Origin: Pseudonocardia sp. 73-21
GTDB lineage: Bacteria; Actinomycetota; Actinomycetes; Mycobacteriales; Pseudonocardiaceae
Assembly (NCBI RefSeq): GCF_001899645.1
Contig: NZ_MKVV01000044.1
Span: 176,399-240,398 of the forward strand
Length of the DNA: 64,000 nucleotides
Direction of reading: 5' to 3'
Of this stretch, positions 17,478 to 25,951 are shown in pieces. How positions within the stretch are numbered: position 1 is the stretch's first letter; each line of letters opens with the position of its first letter. Below the pieces are notes generated by a model that made no database searches, was not told where the DNA came from, and saw only the letters and a list, made by a program, of their open reading frames with translations. The position numbers were made by a program, and so were the translations under genes.

Positions 17478-18167
17478 GTGCAGAGCCTAGAGTTCGCGGC
17501 CGGGTTGTACCGGAAGTACGCCTCCGACCTCATGCCCGTCATCGAGCAGCAGCGCGCGTTCCACGCGGAGAACCGCGAGCGCATGACGCCCCAGCTCGAC
17601 GACATCGAGGCCGAGCTCACCTACCTCCACCTGCGGGAGCTGCGGCCCGCCACGGTGATGGAGCTGGGCACGTTCCACGGGTGGTCCACCACGTGGATCC
17701 TGTCGGCCCTGCGCGACAACGGCACCGGCACGCTGCACTCGTTCGACCGGATCGACAACGTGGTGCGCAACGTCCCCACCGCGCTGGCCGACGGACGCTG
17801 GACGTTCGTACAGGGCGACGTCCAGAAGGCCCTCGACCTCGTGCCGCCCGACGTCGACTTCCTGTTCGTCGACGCCGACCACAGCCGCCGCTTCGGCCGC
17901 TGGTACCTCGCGCACCTGTTCCCGCTGATGCGCAGCGGCACCACGGTGAGCGTCCACGACGTCTTCCACGGGAAGAACGCGCGGATCCTCTCCGAGGGCC
18001 GCGAGGTGGTGTCCTGGCTGGACGAGCGCGGCGTCGAGCTGTTCACGGCAGCCCGCCGGCACGCGCCGGAGACGTTCGCGGCGCTCAACGAGGTGCGGGC
18101 CGAGGTGGGCATCGAGGGCGCGAGGGGCGCAGGAGTGAACCCGATGATCTGGTTCACCCTCCCCTGA
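17478..18167 (+). CDS. Class I SAM-dependent methyltransferase
   Basis: This 229-residue protein has a Rossmann methyltransferase fold of the Methyltransf_24 type. Motif I is VMELGTFHGWSTTWIL near residue 60, followed by LHSFDRIDN and the acidic motif DFLFVDADHSRRF. Related enzymes methylate sugars, cephalosporins or hydroxy-aromatics. The start is GTG 17478, 72 bases from the divergent DUF151 start. It stands alone, facing the lysyl-oxidase-like gene across an 18-base gap. The substrate is unknown. Confidence 0.83.
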   Translation: MQSLEFAAGLYRKYASDLMPVIEQQRAFHAENRERMTPQLDDIEAELTYLHLRELRPATVMELGTFHGWSTTWILSALRDNGTGTLHSFDRIDNVVRNVPTALADGRWTFVQGDVQKALDLVPPDVDFLFVDADHSRRFGRWYLAHLFPLMRSGTTVSVHDVFHGKNARILSEGREVVSWLDERGVELFTAARRHAPETFAALNEVRAEVGIEGARGAGVNPMIWFTLP

Positions 18168-18186
18168 CCGGCCCCGGGCGGAAGGG

Positions 18187-19143
18187 TCAGGCGGCGCAGG
18201 TGGCCGATCCGGGGCAGCTGCGCAGCATCTTCACGGTCGGCGGGGAGACGATGACCCTCGGCGCCGCTCCGCCACCCGGCCACTGCACCGACACCGCCAT
18301 CGACGACGAGTTGTTGTCGTAGTCGGACTCGGTGATGCTGCGGTCCGAATTCACCGTGTTGACCACCGTGTACGTGCCGGAGGCGACCTTGGTGAGGTCG
18401 AGCCACTGGAAGTCCACCGTGTAGTCGTAGTTGTCGCCCTGGCCCACGGAGATGCCCTCGGTGACGTCGAGCGTGGCGGGCTCACGGCGCTTGCAGGTGC
18501 TCTCGGCCAGCTTCGCGGCCAGCTCGTCCTCGGGGGTGCCGCTCTGCGGGGTCGCGGCCAGGCCGGCGGCGGACGGGGCGGTGTAGCGGTCGCCCAGGCA
18601 GAAGCCGTTCTTGCGGTCGGTGACCACCGTGGCCCCCTTCTGCGTGCGCAGCTGGAACCGGTCGAAGTCGAGCAGGTGCCAGTGCTGGTGCATGGCCGCG
18701 GGCTCGTAGTACGTGGTGGCCGCCGTGGCGTGCTGCGCCTCGGCGAACGACTGCGGGATGGCGCCGTGCACGCCGTCCTGGAACGCCTGCCGCACCGCCA
18801 TCTTCGGGGTGCCGGTGCTGTCGCGGTGGCCGTAGAGCAGCAGCGGTCCGGCTCCGACGTTCTCCTCCGACGACGTGAAGCGCAGCCGGACGGCCTGGAT
18901 CGGGCCGGACGTGACGCACGTGCCGTTCGGCGCGGACGCGTCGAGGACGGGGCAGACGTCCCAGTCGGTGCAGCCCATCGGGTCGCCGTCCCAGCCCGCG
19001 GCACAGCCGATGGGCGCCTGACGCAGATCGGGCAGCAACGCCTGATCGGCGGCCTGGGCCGGGGCGACCACCAGCGCGGCCAGTGTGGTGGCCGCGAGGA
19101 CGACGGCGGCACCGCCGATCCACGCGAACGCTCTGCGACTCAT
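18187..19143 (-). CDS. Secreted lysyl oxidase-like protein
   Basis: The 318-residue protein has an N-terminal signal peptide (MSRRAFAW, hydrophobic core, AQAAD cleavage site). The mature domain resembles the copper-dependent lysyl oxidase family. MHQHWHLLDFDRFQL provides the histidine cluster expected to bind copper, followed by NGFCLGDRY. A CARDB-like end (NSDRSITESDYDNNSSS) follows. Bacterial members are secreted, and their amine substrates are poorly defined. The C-terminus has paired cysteines (RSCPGSATCAA). ATG 19143 is preferred to the upstream frame start at 19161. Confidence 0.85.
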   Translation of the reverse strand: MSRRAFAWIGGAAVVLAATTLAALVVAPAQAADQALLPDLRQAPIGCAAGWDGDPMGCTDWDVCPVLDASAPNGTCVTSGPIQAVRLRFTSSEENVGAGPLLLYGHRDSTGTPKMAVRQAFQDGVHGAIPQSFAEAQHATAATTYYEPAAMHQHWHLLDFDRFQLRTQKGATVVTDRKNGFCLGDRYTAPSAAGLAATPQSGTPEDELAAKLAESTCKRREPATLDVTEGISVGQGDNYDYTVDFQWLDLTKVASGTYTVVNTVNSDRSITESDYDNNSSSMAVSVQWPGGGAAPRVIVSPPTVKMLRSCPGSATCAA

Positions 19144-19204
19144 GCCGCACCCAACGAGCACCCTGCCCGGGAGTGACGAGACTGTTGCGCGGAGTAGTAC
19201 CTGC

Positions 19205-20188
19205 TCAGTCCAGCGTCAGCGGCAAACCGAACATCGGGAACAGAACGGCGGTGTCGAGGAACGAGTTGAGGCCGATGATGCGGCCGTCCCGGATCTCGAC
19301 GACCTGGATCGCCCACGCCTCGAACCGCCCGCCGGGCGTGGCCCGGTACTGGCCCCAGCCGGGCGCACCGTTGACCGTGACGGGCAGCATCCGCGAGCCC
19401 TCGCAGGCCGCCCCCGGCCCGAGCCACCACGTGCGGACGTCGGTCGGGCCCTGCAGCCACAGCGCGTAGGGCGGCATCGACAGCACCACGTCCTCGTGCA
19501 GCAGCGCGACCATCGCCTCGATGTCGTAGCGCTCGAACGCGTGGGCGTAGCGGTCGAGCAGGGACTGCTGGTCGTCGCCCACCTCGGCGGCATGGCCCGC
19601 GTCGAGATCACGCTCGGCGAGGGTGGCACGGGCGCGCTGCAGCGCGCTGTTGACCGAGGCGACCGTGGTCTCCAGCAGTGCCGCCGTCTCGGCCGCGCTC
19701 CACTGCAGCACCTCGCGCAGGATCAGCACGGCCCGCTGCCGGGCCGGGAGGTGCTGCAGGGCCGCCACGAACGCGAGCCGGATGCTCTCCTTCGCCACCG
19801 CGGCCTCGGCCGGATCGCCACCGACCGGCACGACCATGGCGTCGGGCACGGGCAGCAGCCAGGTGGCCTCGCCGTGCTGCTCGCCCAGCGACTCCACCAC
19901 CGGCGTGCCGGCCCCGCCGAAGTCCATCGGGCGGGCCCGTCGGCCGCGGCCCTCGAGCTGCGTGAGGCAGACGTTGGTGGCGATGCGGTAGAGCCACGAC
20001 CGCAGCGAGGAACGGCCCTCGAACTTCGCGAGGTTGCGCCAGGCCCGGACCATCGTGTCCTGCACGGCGTCCTCGGCGTCGAAGCCGGACCCGAGCATCC
20101 GGTAGCAGTAGCCGGTGAGCTCCACGCGGTACTGCTCGAGCTGCTGCTGCAGCTCGCTCTCGGACAGGTCGGTGACGAGCTCGGTCAT
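19205..20188 (-). CDS. Sigma-70 factor with SnoaL-like C-terminal domain (TIGR02960/SigG type)
   Basis: This 327-residue ECF-related sigma factor has region 2 (YCYRMLGSGFDAEDAVQDTMVRAWRNL), a linker, and region 4 (LPARQRAVLILREVLQWSAAETAALLETTVASVNSALQRAR). Residues about 205-327 form a SnoaL_2/NTF2-like domain (LDRYAHAFERYDIEAMVALLHEDVVLSMPP). In this class the extra domain replaces an anti-sigma factor and controls activity. ATG 20188 follows GGGGGAG with a 3-base gap. It sits next to an AraC gene in the same direction, 68 bases downstream of that gene's start codon region. The inducing signal is unknown. Confidence 0.88.
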   Translation of the reverse strand: MTELVTDLSESELQQQLEQYRVELTGYCYRMLGSGFDAEDAVQDTMVRAWRNLAKFEGRSSLRSWLYRIATNVCLTQLEGRGRRARPMDFGGAGTPVVESLGEQHGEATWLLPVPDAMVVPVGGDPAEAAVAKESIRLAFVAALQHLPARQRAVLILREVLQWSAAETAALLETTVASVNSALQRARATLAERDLDAGHAAEVGDDQQSLLDRYAHAFERYDIEAMVALLHEDVVLSMPPYALWLQGPTDVRTWWLGPGAACEGSRMLPVTVNGAPGWGQYRATPGGRFEAWAIQVVEIRDGRIIGLNSFLDTAVLFPMFGLPLTLD

Positions 20189-20256
20189 ATCTCCCCCTCG
20201 GAAGTGACGTCGGTCTCCGAGACTAGAGGGGGCCACCGACAGTTCTCGACGAGGAA

Positions 20257-21228
20257 TCAGCCCCGCAGGGTCTCGCTCGGGGAGACCCCGAACCGCGACC
20301 GGTACTCCGACGCGAACCGTCCCGGATGGCCGAACCCCCACCTCGCGGCGACCGTGGCCACCGTGGTGCCGTCGCCGGGGTCGGCCGCCCGCAGGTCGGC
20401 CCGCGCCCGCTCGAGCCGGACCGAGCGCAGCTGGTGCAGCGGGGTGGTGTCCAGCGAGCGGCGGAAGGCCCGTTGCAGGGCACGCGGGCCCACACCGGCC
20501 GCCTCCGCGATCGTCGTGAGGTCGATGTCCTCACCGGCGTGCTCGTCGATGAAGGCCAGCGCCCGGCGCACGACGCCCGTCGACACCGGCCCGGCGCGGC
20601 CGGCGCGGTCGATCGCCGTGTGCGGGAACGTCTCGAGCGCGGTGGCGACGATGGTGCGGAACACCTGTCCCATGACGAGCGGGCTGCTCTGCACGACGGG
20701 ACTGATCGCGACGTCGCTGGTCACGTACTGCATGAACCGCCGCCAGTGCGCCGCCTTGGCCTCGGTGACCGCCCGCGCCAGGTCGAACCCCGTGCTCACG
20801 CCGGGCCGGTCGTCGCCGAGCAGTTCGGCCGCGGTCCGGTCGAACGCCGCGCGGTCGATCCGCACCTGCGCCATGCGGATGTCGGACCACTCGACGCCCA
20901 TCGTGGCGTCCGGGTCGTAGGCGAACACGTCACCGGGGCCCGCGGCCACCTCCGAGCGGCTGCACCCGATCACGAACCGGCCCGAGAGCAGGTGGCTGAA
21001 CAGCAGCTGGTCGTCGAGCGGCTCCCACTCCCCGTGCAGGGTCATGGTGTGCCGGCAGACACCGACCTTGAACGACCCGCACTCGGCCACGCTGTGGGAG
21101 AAGCGGAAGGCCTCGGAACGACCGGAGAGCCGGGCCGAGTGGTCGGCGTAGGCGGAGCTGAGCCAGGTGTGGGCCTCGTCGGGGTCGGTCGTGGCGACCT
21201 GGAACTGGCCGGTCGAGACGGTCTGCAC
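20257..21228 (-). CDS. AraC-family regulator with AraC_binding_2-like sensor
   Basis: This 323-residue protein has a cupin-like N-terminal sensor domain (residues about 1-190, including MTLHGEWEPLDDQLLFSHLLSG). The C-terminal double helix-turn-helix is typical of AraC/XylS: DLTTIAEAAGVGPRALQRAFRRS and then WGFGHPGRFASEYRSRFGVSPS. The GTG at 21228 has AAGGG about 7 bases upstream, and the frame extends to 21330 without support. It resembles regulators of oxidative or aromatic degradation genes (AraC_binding_2), but no catabolic operon adjoins it. Confidence 0.85.
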   Translation of the reverse strand: MQTVSTGQFQVATTDPDEAHTWLSSAYADHSARLSGRSEAFRFSHSVAECGSFKVGVCRHTMTLHGEWEPLDDQLLFSHLLSGRFVIGCSRSEVAAGPGDVFAYDPDATMGVEWSDIRMAQVRIDRAAFDRTAAELLGDDRPGVSTGFDLARAVTEAKAAHWRRFMQYVTSDVAISPVVQSSPLVMGQVFRTIVATALETFPHTAIDRAGRAGPVSTGVVRRALAFIDEHAGEDIDLTTIAEAAGVGPRALQRAFRRSLDTTPLHQLRSVRLERARADLRAADPGDGTTVATVAARWGFGHPGRFASEYRSRFGVSPSETLRG

Positions 21229-21406
21229 GCTTTCGCCCTTCTGCCCGTTCGGGGGAAGGCCCTGACCGTACGTCGTCGGGGGGCGGCGCGGAACTCCTCC
21301 GCGGCAGGGGTTCTGTCCGCGAAGCGGCACCGGCTGTCCAGTTCGCGAGCGCGGCCCGGGCGAAAGTTGTTCGCCGCAGCCTGCTCGGGATACCTATTTG
21401 CCCGGG

Positions 21407-21447
21407 CCGGAGAGACCTCGGCTGGAGGGGGCACGAGGTCTCTCCGG
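21407..21447 (-). terminator. Strong stem-loop terminator after the SDR gene
   Basis: CCGGAGAGACCTCG (21407-21420) is the exact reverse complement of CGAGGTCTCTCCGG (21434-21447). The 14-bp perfect stem has a 13-base loop and starts directly at the SDR stop codon on the minus strand. It separates the SDR transcript from the AraC gene. It lacks a clear T-tract, as is common in high-GC actinobacteria. Confidence 0.75.
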
Positions 21448-22185
21448 TCAGCCCCGTCCGACGAACGGCATCCCGGCCGCGGCGATCGTCATCGACGGCA
21501 CGGTCACCCCCAGCGGCAGCCGGGCCATCGCCAGCACCGCGTCGGCCACGTGGGCGACGTCGAACGTCGGCTCCGGACGGATGCTCCCGTCGGCCTGCCG
21601 TGCCCCCGTGGCGATCCCCGCCGTCATCTCCGTGGCGGCGTTGCCGATGTCGATCTGCCCGCACATGATGGCGAAGGGCCTGCCGTCGAGCGACAGGGAC
21701 TTGGTCAGCCCGGTGATCGCGTGCTTGGTGGCGGTGTACGCGGCGCTGCCCGGGCGGGGCACGTGCGCGGAGATCGAGCCGTTGTTGATGATCCGCCCGC
21801 CCTGGGGCCGCTGGGCCCGCATCGCCCCGAACGCCGCACGGGCGCAGAGGAACGACCCGGTGAGGTTGACGTCCACGGTGGCCCGCCACGCCGCGACGTC
21901 GATCTCGTCGACGAGCCCGGACGGGCCGAACCCGCCGGCGTTGTTGAACAGCAGGTCGACGCGACCCCAGCGTTCGTGCACGGCGGCGAAGAGGGCATCC
22001 ACCGAGCCCTCGTCGGTGACGTCGGTGGGCACCACGAGCGCCGACGGGTGACCGGCCGCGGTCTCGTCGAGGGGCTCCGGGCGACGGCCGGCGAGCGCCA
22101 CCCGGAAGCCCGCTCCCAGCAGGGCGGCGGCCACCGCGCGTCCGATGCCCGTGCCGGCCCCGGTCACCACGACCACGTCACCCAT
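21448..22185 (-). CDS. SDR-family NAD(P)-dependent oxidoreductase
   Basis: This classical short-chain dehydrogenase has 245 residues. Its nucleotide loop is [14 protein letters not shown], and it has the NNAG motif [10 protein letters not shown], the catalytic serine in [13 protein letters not shown] and YTATK. ATG 22185 is preceded by GAGGAGG at a 6-base spacing, which rules out the longer frame. It diverges from the sugar ABC importer, and a 21-bp palindrome in the shared control region suggests joint regulation. An oxidoreductase acting on the imported sugar or alcohol is plausible but inferred. Confidence 0.9.
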   Translation of the reverse strand: MGDVVVVTGAGTGIGRAVAAALLGAGFRVALAGRRPEPLDETAAGHPSALVVPTDVTDEGSVDALFAAVHERWGRVDLLFNNAGGFGPSGLVDEIDVAAWRATVDVNLTGSFLCARAAFGAMRAQRPQGGRIINNGSISAHVPRPGSAAYTATKHAITGLTKSLSLDGRPFAIMCGQIDIGNAATEMTAGIATGARQADGSIRPEPTFDVAHVADAVLAMARLPLGVTVPSMTIAAAGMPFVGRG

Positions 22186-22258
22186 CAGGTTCCTCCTCAG
22201 AGATCGGACGTCCAGAGCAAGAGCCTTGCGCACCTCGACCATCCACCGCTATACATCC

Positions 22259-22279
22259 CTCAGACATCCGATGTTTGAG
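22259..22279. promoter_or_regulatory. 21-bp palindromic operator between SDR and sugar importer
   Basis: The dyad CTCA-G-ACATC-C-GATGT-T-TGAG is centred on 22269, with only one mismatched pair. Its core ACATC-C-GATGT resembles GntR/FCD-type operators. A TATAGC box on the reverse strand lies close by and could be the SDR -10. No GntR gene is in the window, so the regulator would act in trans. Confidence 0.55.
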
Positions 22280-22349
22280 CACGTCGCTTCCCGACGGCAG
22301 TGGTGTCGTTGACCTCTGCGACGGCCGTCCGTCCAGCCCAAGGAGATCA

Positions 22350-23402
22350 ATGATGATTCCCGTTCCGGTACGCCGTGCCGTCGGCGCGGTCGCGGCCACG
22401 ACGCTACTGATCGGCATGGCCGCCTGCAGCAAGGACGGTTCGACGGCGGCGGCGCCCGCGGCCGGTGGCTCCACCTCGATCGGCGTCGACCTCCCCCGCG
22501 CCGACTCCGACTTCTGGAACGCCTACGCCCGCTACGTGCCGCTGAAGGCCAAGGAACTCGGCGCGACGCTCGTCGGGCCCACCAACTCCCAGAACGACGT
22601 CCAGACGCTGATCAGCAACGCCGACAGCCTCGTCACGCAGGGGGCGGGCGCGCTCGTGATCGCCCCGCAGGACACCGGGGCCATCGGCCCCACCCTCGAC
22701 CAGATGGCCGCGAAGAAGATCCCGGTGGTCACGGTGGACACGCGGCCGGACTCCGGGACCGTCTACATGGTGGTCCGCGCCGACAACCGGGCCTACGGGC
22801 AGAAGGCGTGCGAGTTCCTCGGCGCGAAGCTCGGCGGCAAGGGCAAGGTCGTGGAGTTCGAGGGCGCGCTGTCGTCGATCAACGGCCGCGACCGCTCCGA
22901 GGCCTTCGGCGACTGCATGAAGCAGAAGTACCCGGGCATCACGGTGTTCGCCGAGCCCACCGAGTGGGACGGGAGCAAGGCCCAGGCCGCCCTGCAGACC
23001 CGCCTGGCCACCGACCCCGACATCAACGGCATCTACATGCAGGCCGGCGGCGTCTACCTGGACGCGACGCTGCAGGTGCTCAAGCAGAAGAACCTCATCA
23101 CGGCGCCGGGCGACCCCAGGCACATCACGATCGTCTCCAACGACGGCATCCCGCAGGAGTTCGCGGCCATCCGCGCCGGGGAGATCGACGCGACGGTCTC
23201 CCAGCCCGCCGACGCCTACGCGCAGTACGGCCTCTACTGGGCCCAGCAGGCGCTGGCCGGCGTGACGCCGAAGGAGGGGCCCACCGACCACGGCTCCACC
23301 GTCGTGAAGATCGCCAACGGTTTCGAGGACCAGCTCCCCGCGCCGCTCGTCACGAAGGACAACGTGGACGACAAGAGCCTGTGGGGCAACGCGACCTCAT
23401 GA
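22350..23402 (+). CDS. Sugar ABC transporter substrate-binding lipoprotein
   Basis: This 350-residue periplasmic-binding-type protein has a lipoprotein signal (LLIGMAAC lipobox) and a type I fold of the ribose/galactose group: IGVDLPRADSDFWNAY, GALVIAPQDTGAIGPTLDQM, IPVVTVDT and GIYMQAGGVY. It would capture a sugar or polyol outside the membrane. ATG 22350 follows AAGGAG with a 5-base spacer and is directly followed by a second in-frame ATG. Its stop overlaps the ATPase start, so it opens a three-gene importer operon. Confidence 0.9.
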   Translation: MMIPVPVRRAVGAVAATTLLIGMAACSKDGSTAAAPAAGGSTSIGVDLPRADSDFWNAYARYVPLKAKELGATLVGPTNSQNDVQTLISNADSLVTQGAGALVIAPQDTGAIGPTLDQMAAKKIPVVTVDTRPDSGTVYMVVRADNRAYGQKACEFLGAKLGGKGKVVEFEGALSSINGRDRSEAFGDCMKQKYPGITVFAEPTEWDGSKAQAALQTRLATDPDINGIYMQAGGVYLDATLQVLKQKNLITAPGDPRHITIVSNDGIPQEFAAIRAGEIDATVSQPADAYAQYGLYWAQQALAGVTPKEGPTDHGSTVVKIANGFEDQLPAPLVTKDNVDDKSLWGNATS

Positions 23403-24889
23403 CCCCGGTAGTGGAGGCATCGGGCGTCGCCAAGCGGTTCGGCGCCACCGTCGCGCTGGCCGACGGGCGCCTGACCGTGCAGCCCGGCGAGACCCACGCG
23501 CTGGTGGGACGCAACGGCGCGGGCAAGTCGACCCTGGTCGGCGTGCTCACCGGGCTGCTGCGCCCCGACGGCGGTGAGGTGCGGTTCGGCGGGGAACCCG
23601 CCCCCGCCCCGGGCGACCGCGCGGCGTGGCGACGGCAGGTGGCGTGCGTCTACCAGAAGCCGTCGGTGGTGCCGGAGCTGTCGGTGGCGGAGAACCTGTT
23701 CCTGCACCGCCAGCCCCGCGGCCGGTTCGGGCTGCTCTCGCCGCGGAAGCTGCGCGCGGGTGCGGCCGGGCTGCTGGAGGAGTGGGCGGTGCACGTCGAT
23801 CCCGACCTCCCGGCCCGCGAGCTGTCGGTGGAGCAGCGCCAGCTCGTCGAGATCGCCGGCGCGCTGTCGCTGGGCGCCCGGTTCGTCATCCTCGACGAGC
23901 CGACCGCCCAGCTGGAGGGCCGCGCGATCACCCGGCTGTTCGACCGGCTGCGCACGCTGCGGGAGCAGGGGGTCACGTTCCTGTTCATCTCCCACCACCT
24001 GCCGGAGATCTACGAGATCTGCCAGCGGGTGACGGTGTTCCGCGACGCCCGCTACGTCCTCGACGCCGACGTCGCCACGCTGGGCCGCGACGAGCTGGTG
24101 GCCGCGATGATCGGCGAGGCCCGCGGGCTCGTGGACGTCGGCGCCGACCGGCCCACCGTGTCCGACGACGCCGAGCCCGCCCTCGAGCTGGTCGACGTGG
24201 CGGGGGTCGACCTCACCGTGCGCCGCGGCGAGATCGTCGGCGTCACCGGGTCGGCGGCCAGCGGGAAGCGGGAGCTCGCCGAGGCCGTGGTCGGGCTGCG
24301 GCCGCGCACCGGCACCGTGCACGTCGACGGGCGGCGGATCCGGCCGAACGACGTGCCCGCCGCGCTGCGCGCCGGCGTCGGCTACCTGCCCGGTGACCGC
24401 AACGCCGACGGGTTCGTCGCCGGGCTGTCGGTGGCCGAGAACGCCACCATGACCATCGCCGACCGGCTCGGCCCGGCCGGGCTGGTGCTGCCGTCACGGC
24501 GCACCGAACGGGCGCGCACGATGATCACCGACCTCGACGTCCACACGTCCGGCCCCGAGCAGCCCGTCGGCGAGCTGTCGGGCGGCAACGCGCAGAAGGT
24601 CGTGATGGCGCGCGCCCTGGCCAGCGACCCGAAGGTGCTGGTACTGGTGCAGCCCACCGCAGGCGTGGACGTGCGCTCCAAGGAGTCGCTGCTCGGCGCG
24701 GTGGACGGCGAGACCCGCGGTGACCGCGCCGCACTGCTGGTGTCCGACGAGCTCGACGACCTGCGGCTGTGCGACCGCGTCGTCGTGATGGCGGGCGGGC
24801 GGATCGTCGCCGAGCACGGGCGCGGGTGGAGCGAGGCGGAGCTGGTGGCGGAGATCGAGGGCGTGGCGATGACGGGGGACGGCGAATGA
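23399..24889 (+). CDS. Sugar importer double ATPase (RbsA/MglA type)
   Basis: The 496-residue protein has two tandem ABC domains. Domain 1 is complete: Walker A GRNGAGKST, signature LSVEQ, Walker B VILDEPT and the H-loop ISHH. Domain 2 keeps the signature LSGGNAQKV, but its Walker A reads GSAASGKRE. Its Walker B reads VLVLVQPTAGVD, so the usual aspartate and glutamate are replaced by V and Q. One weak site is normal in RbsA-like ATPases, but loss of both acidic residues is unusual. The start overlaps the binding-protein stop and the end overlaps the permease start (ATGA at both). Confidence 0.9.
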   Translation: MTPVVEASGVAKRFGATVALADGRLTVQPGETHALVGRNGAGKSTLVGVLTGLLRPDGGEVRFGGEPAPAPGDRAAWRRQVACVYQKPSVVPELSVAENLFLHRQPRGRFGLLSPRKLRAGAAGLLEEWAVHVDPDLPARELSVEQRQLVEIAGALSLGARFVILDEPTAQLEGRAITRLFDRLRTLREQGVTFLFISHHLPEIYEICQRVTVFRDARYVLDADVATLGRDELVAAMIGEARGLVDVGADRPTVSDDAEPALELVDVAGVDLTVRRGEIVGVTGSAASGKRELAEAVVGLRPRTGTVHVDGRRIRPNDVPAALRAGVGYLPGDRNADGFVAGLSVAENATMTIADRLGPAGLVLPSRRTERARTMITDLDVHTSGPEQPVGELSGGNAQKVVMARALASDPKVLVLVQPTAGVDVRSKESLLGAVDGETRGDRAALLVSDELDDLRLCDRVVVMAGGRIVAEHGRGWSEAELVAEIEGVAMTGDGE

Positions 24890-25905
24890 CCGAGACGGCG
24901 CTGGAGAAGCCCGGGACCCCGCCCGTCAGCCGGCTCAGGCTGGGGCGGCTGCGGGACCTCGCGCTGATCCCGCCGATCATCGCGCTGCTGGTGATCGGCT
25001 ACCTGATCAAGCCCGACGTGTTCCTGAGCCAGTCCTATCTGGTGGACACGGTGCTCAAGTACCAGTCCGAGCTGGCGCTGGTGGTGCTGGCCGAGGCGCT
25101 CGTGCTGATCGTCGGCAAGTTCGACCTCTCGCTGGAGTCCGTGGTCGGCATCGCGCCGGCAGTGGCGATCTTCCTGGTCGTCGGCGACACGTCGGTGCTC
25201 GGCGCGCCGTGGCCCACCTGGACCGTGCTGCCCGTCGCGATCCTGTTCGGGGCCCTGATCGGCGCGTTCAACGGGCTGCTGATCGTCCGGTTCAAGCTCT
25301 CGGCGTTCATCGTCACCCTCGCCATGCTGATCGCGCTGCGCGGGCTGCAGCTCGCCATCGTCGGCGGGGCCACGATCTCCGACCTCGCCAACCGCATCCC
25401 CGTGATCGACGACCTGGGCAGCCTGCGGTTCGCCACGATCCCGATCTCGCTGTGGATCGTGGTGATCGCGTTCGCGGTGGGCATCGTGGTGCTGGGCTAC
25501 ACCCGCGTCGGCCGCTCGCTCTACGCCGTCGGCGGCAACCCCGACGCCGCCCGCGCCGCCGGCATCCGCGTCGAGCGCACGATCTGGCTCACCCTCGTCG
25601 TGGCCGGCGCACTGGCCGCGCTCGCCGGCGTCATGCTCTCGGCCCGGCTGGGCTCGGTGGCCGCGGCGCAGGGCAACGGCATGATCTTCACGGTGTTCGC
25701 GGCCGCGGTGATCGGCGGGATCTCGCTCGACGGCGGCAAGGGCTCGCTGTTCGGCGCTCTCTGCGGCGTGGTACTGCTCGGACTGATCCAGAACGTGCTC
25801 ACCCTCGCGCAGGTCAAGGCCGACCAGATCCAGGCCGTCAACGGCATCGTGATCCTCGTGGCGCTGCTGCTGGCCCGGCTCACGAGCGGGAAGGCGCAGG
25901 ACTGA
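24886..25905 (+). CDS. Sugar ABC transporter permease (RbsC type)
   Basis: This 339-residue membrane protein has about 8-10 helices and belongs to the BPD_transp_2 family. Marks include the glycine-rich FGALIGAFNGLLIVRFKLSAFIVTLA, GRSLYAVGGNPDAARAAGI (EAA-like loop contacting the ATPase) and AAAVIGGISLDGGKGS. It forms the membrane channel of the importer with the preceding ATPase. Start ATG 24886 overlaps the ATPase stop. It ends 46 bases before the HTH gene, which could be part of the same transcript. Confidence 0.92.
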   Translation: MTETALEKPGTPPVSRLRLGRLRDLALIPPIIALLVIGYLIKPDVFLSQSYLVDTVLKYQSELALVVLAEALVLIVGKFDLSLESVVGIAPAVAIFLVVGDTSVLGAPWPTWTVLPVAILFGALIGAFNGLLIVRFKLSAFIVTLAMLIALRGLQLAIVGGATISDLANRIPVIDDLGSLRFATIPISLWIVVIAFAVGIVVLGYTRVGRSLYAVGGNPDAARAAGIRVERTIWLTLVVAGALAALAGVMLSARLGSVAAAQGNGMIFTVFAAAVIGGISLDGGKGSLFGALCGVVLLGLIQNVLTLAQVKADQIQAVNGIVILVALLLARLTSGKAQD

Positions 25906-25951
25906 CGGAGCGTGTGAAGTCCGTGTTTTGTACTCTCGGTCCGGGGGGAGC

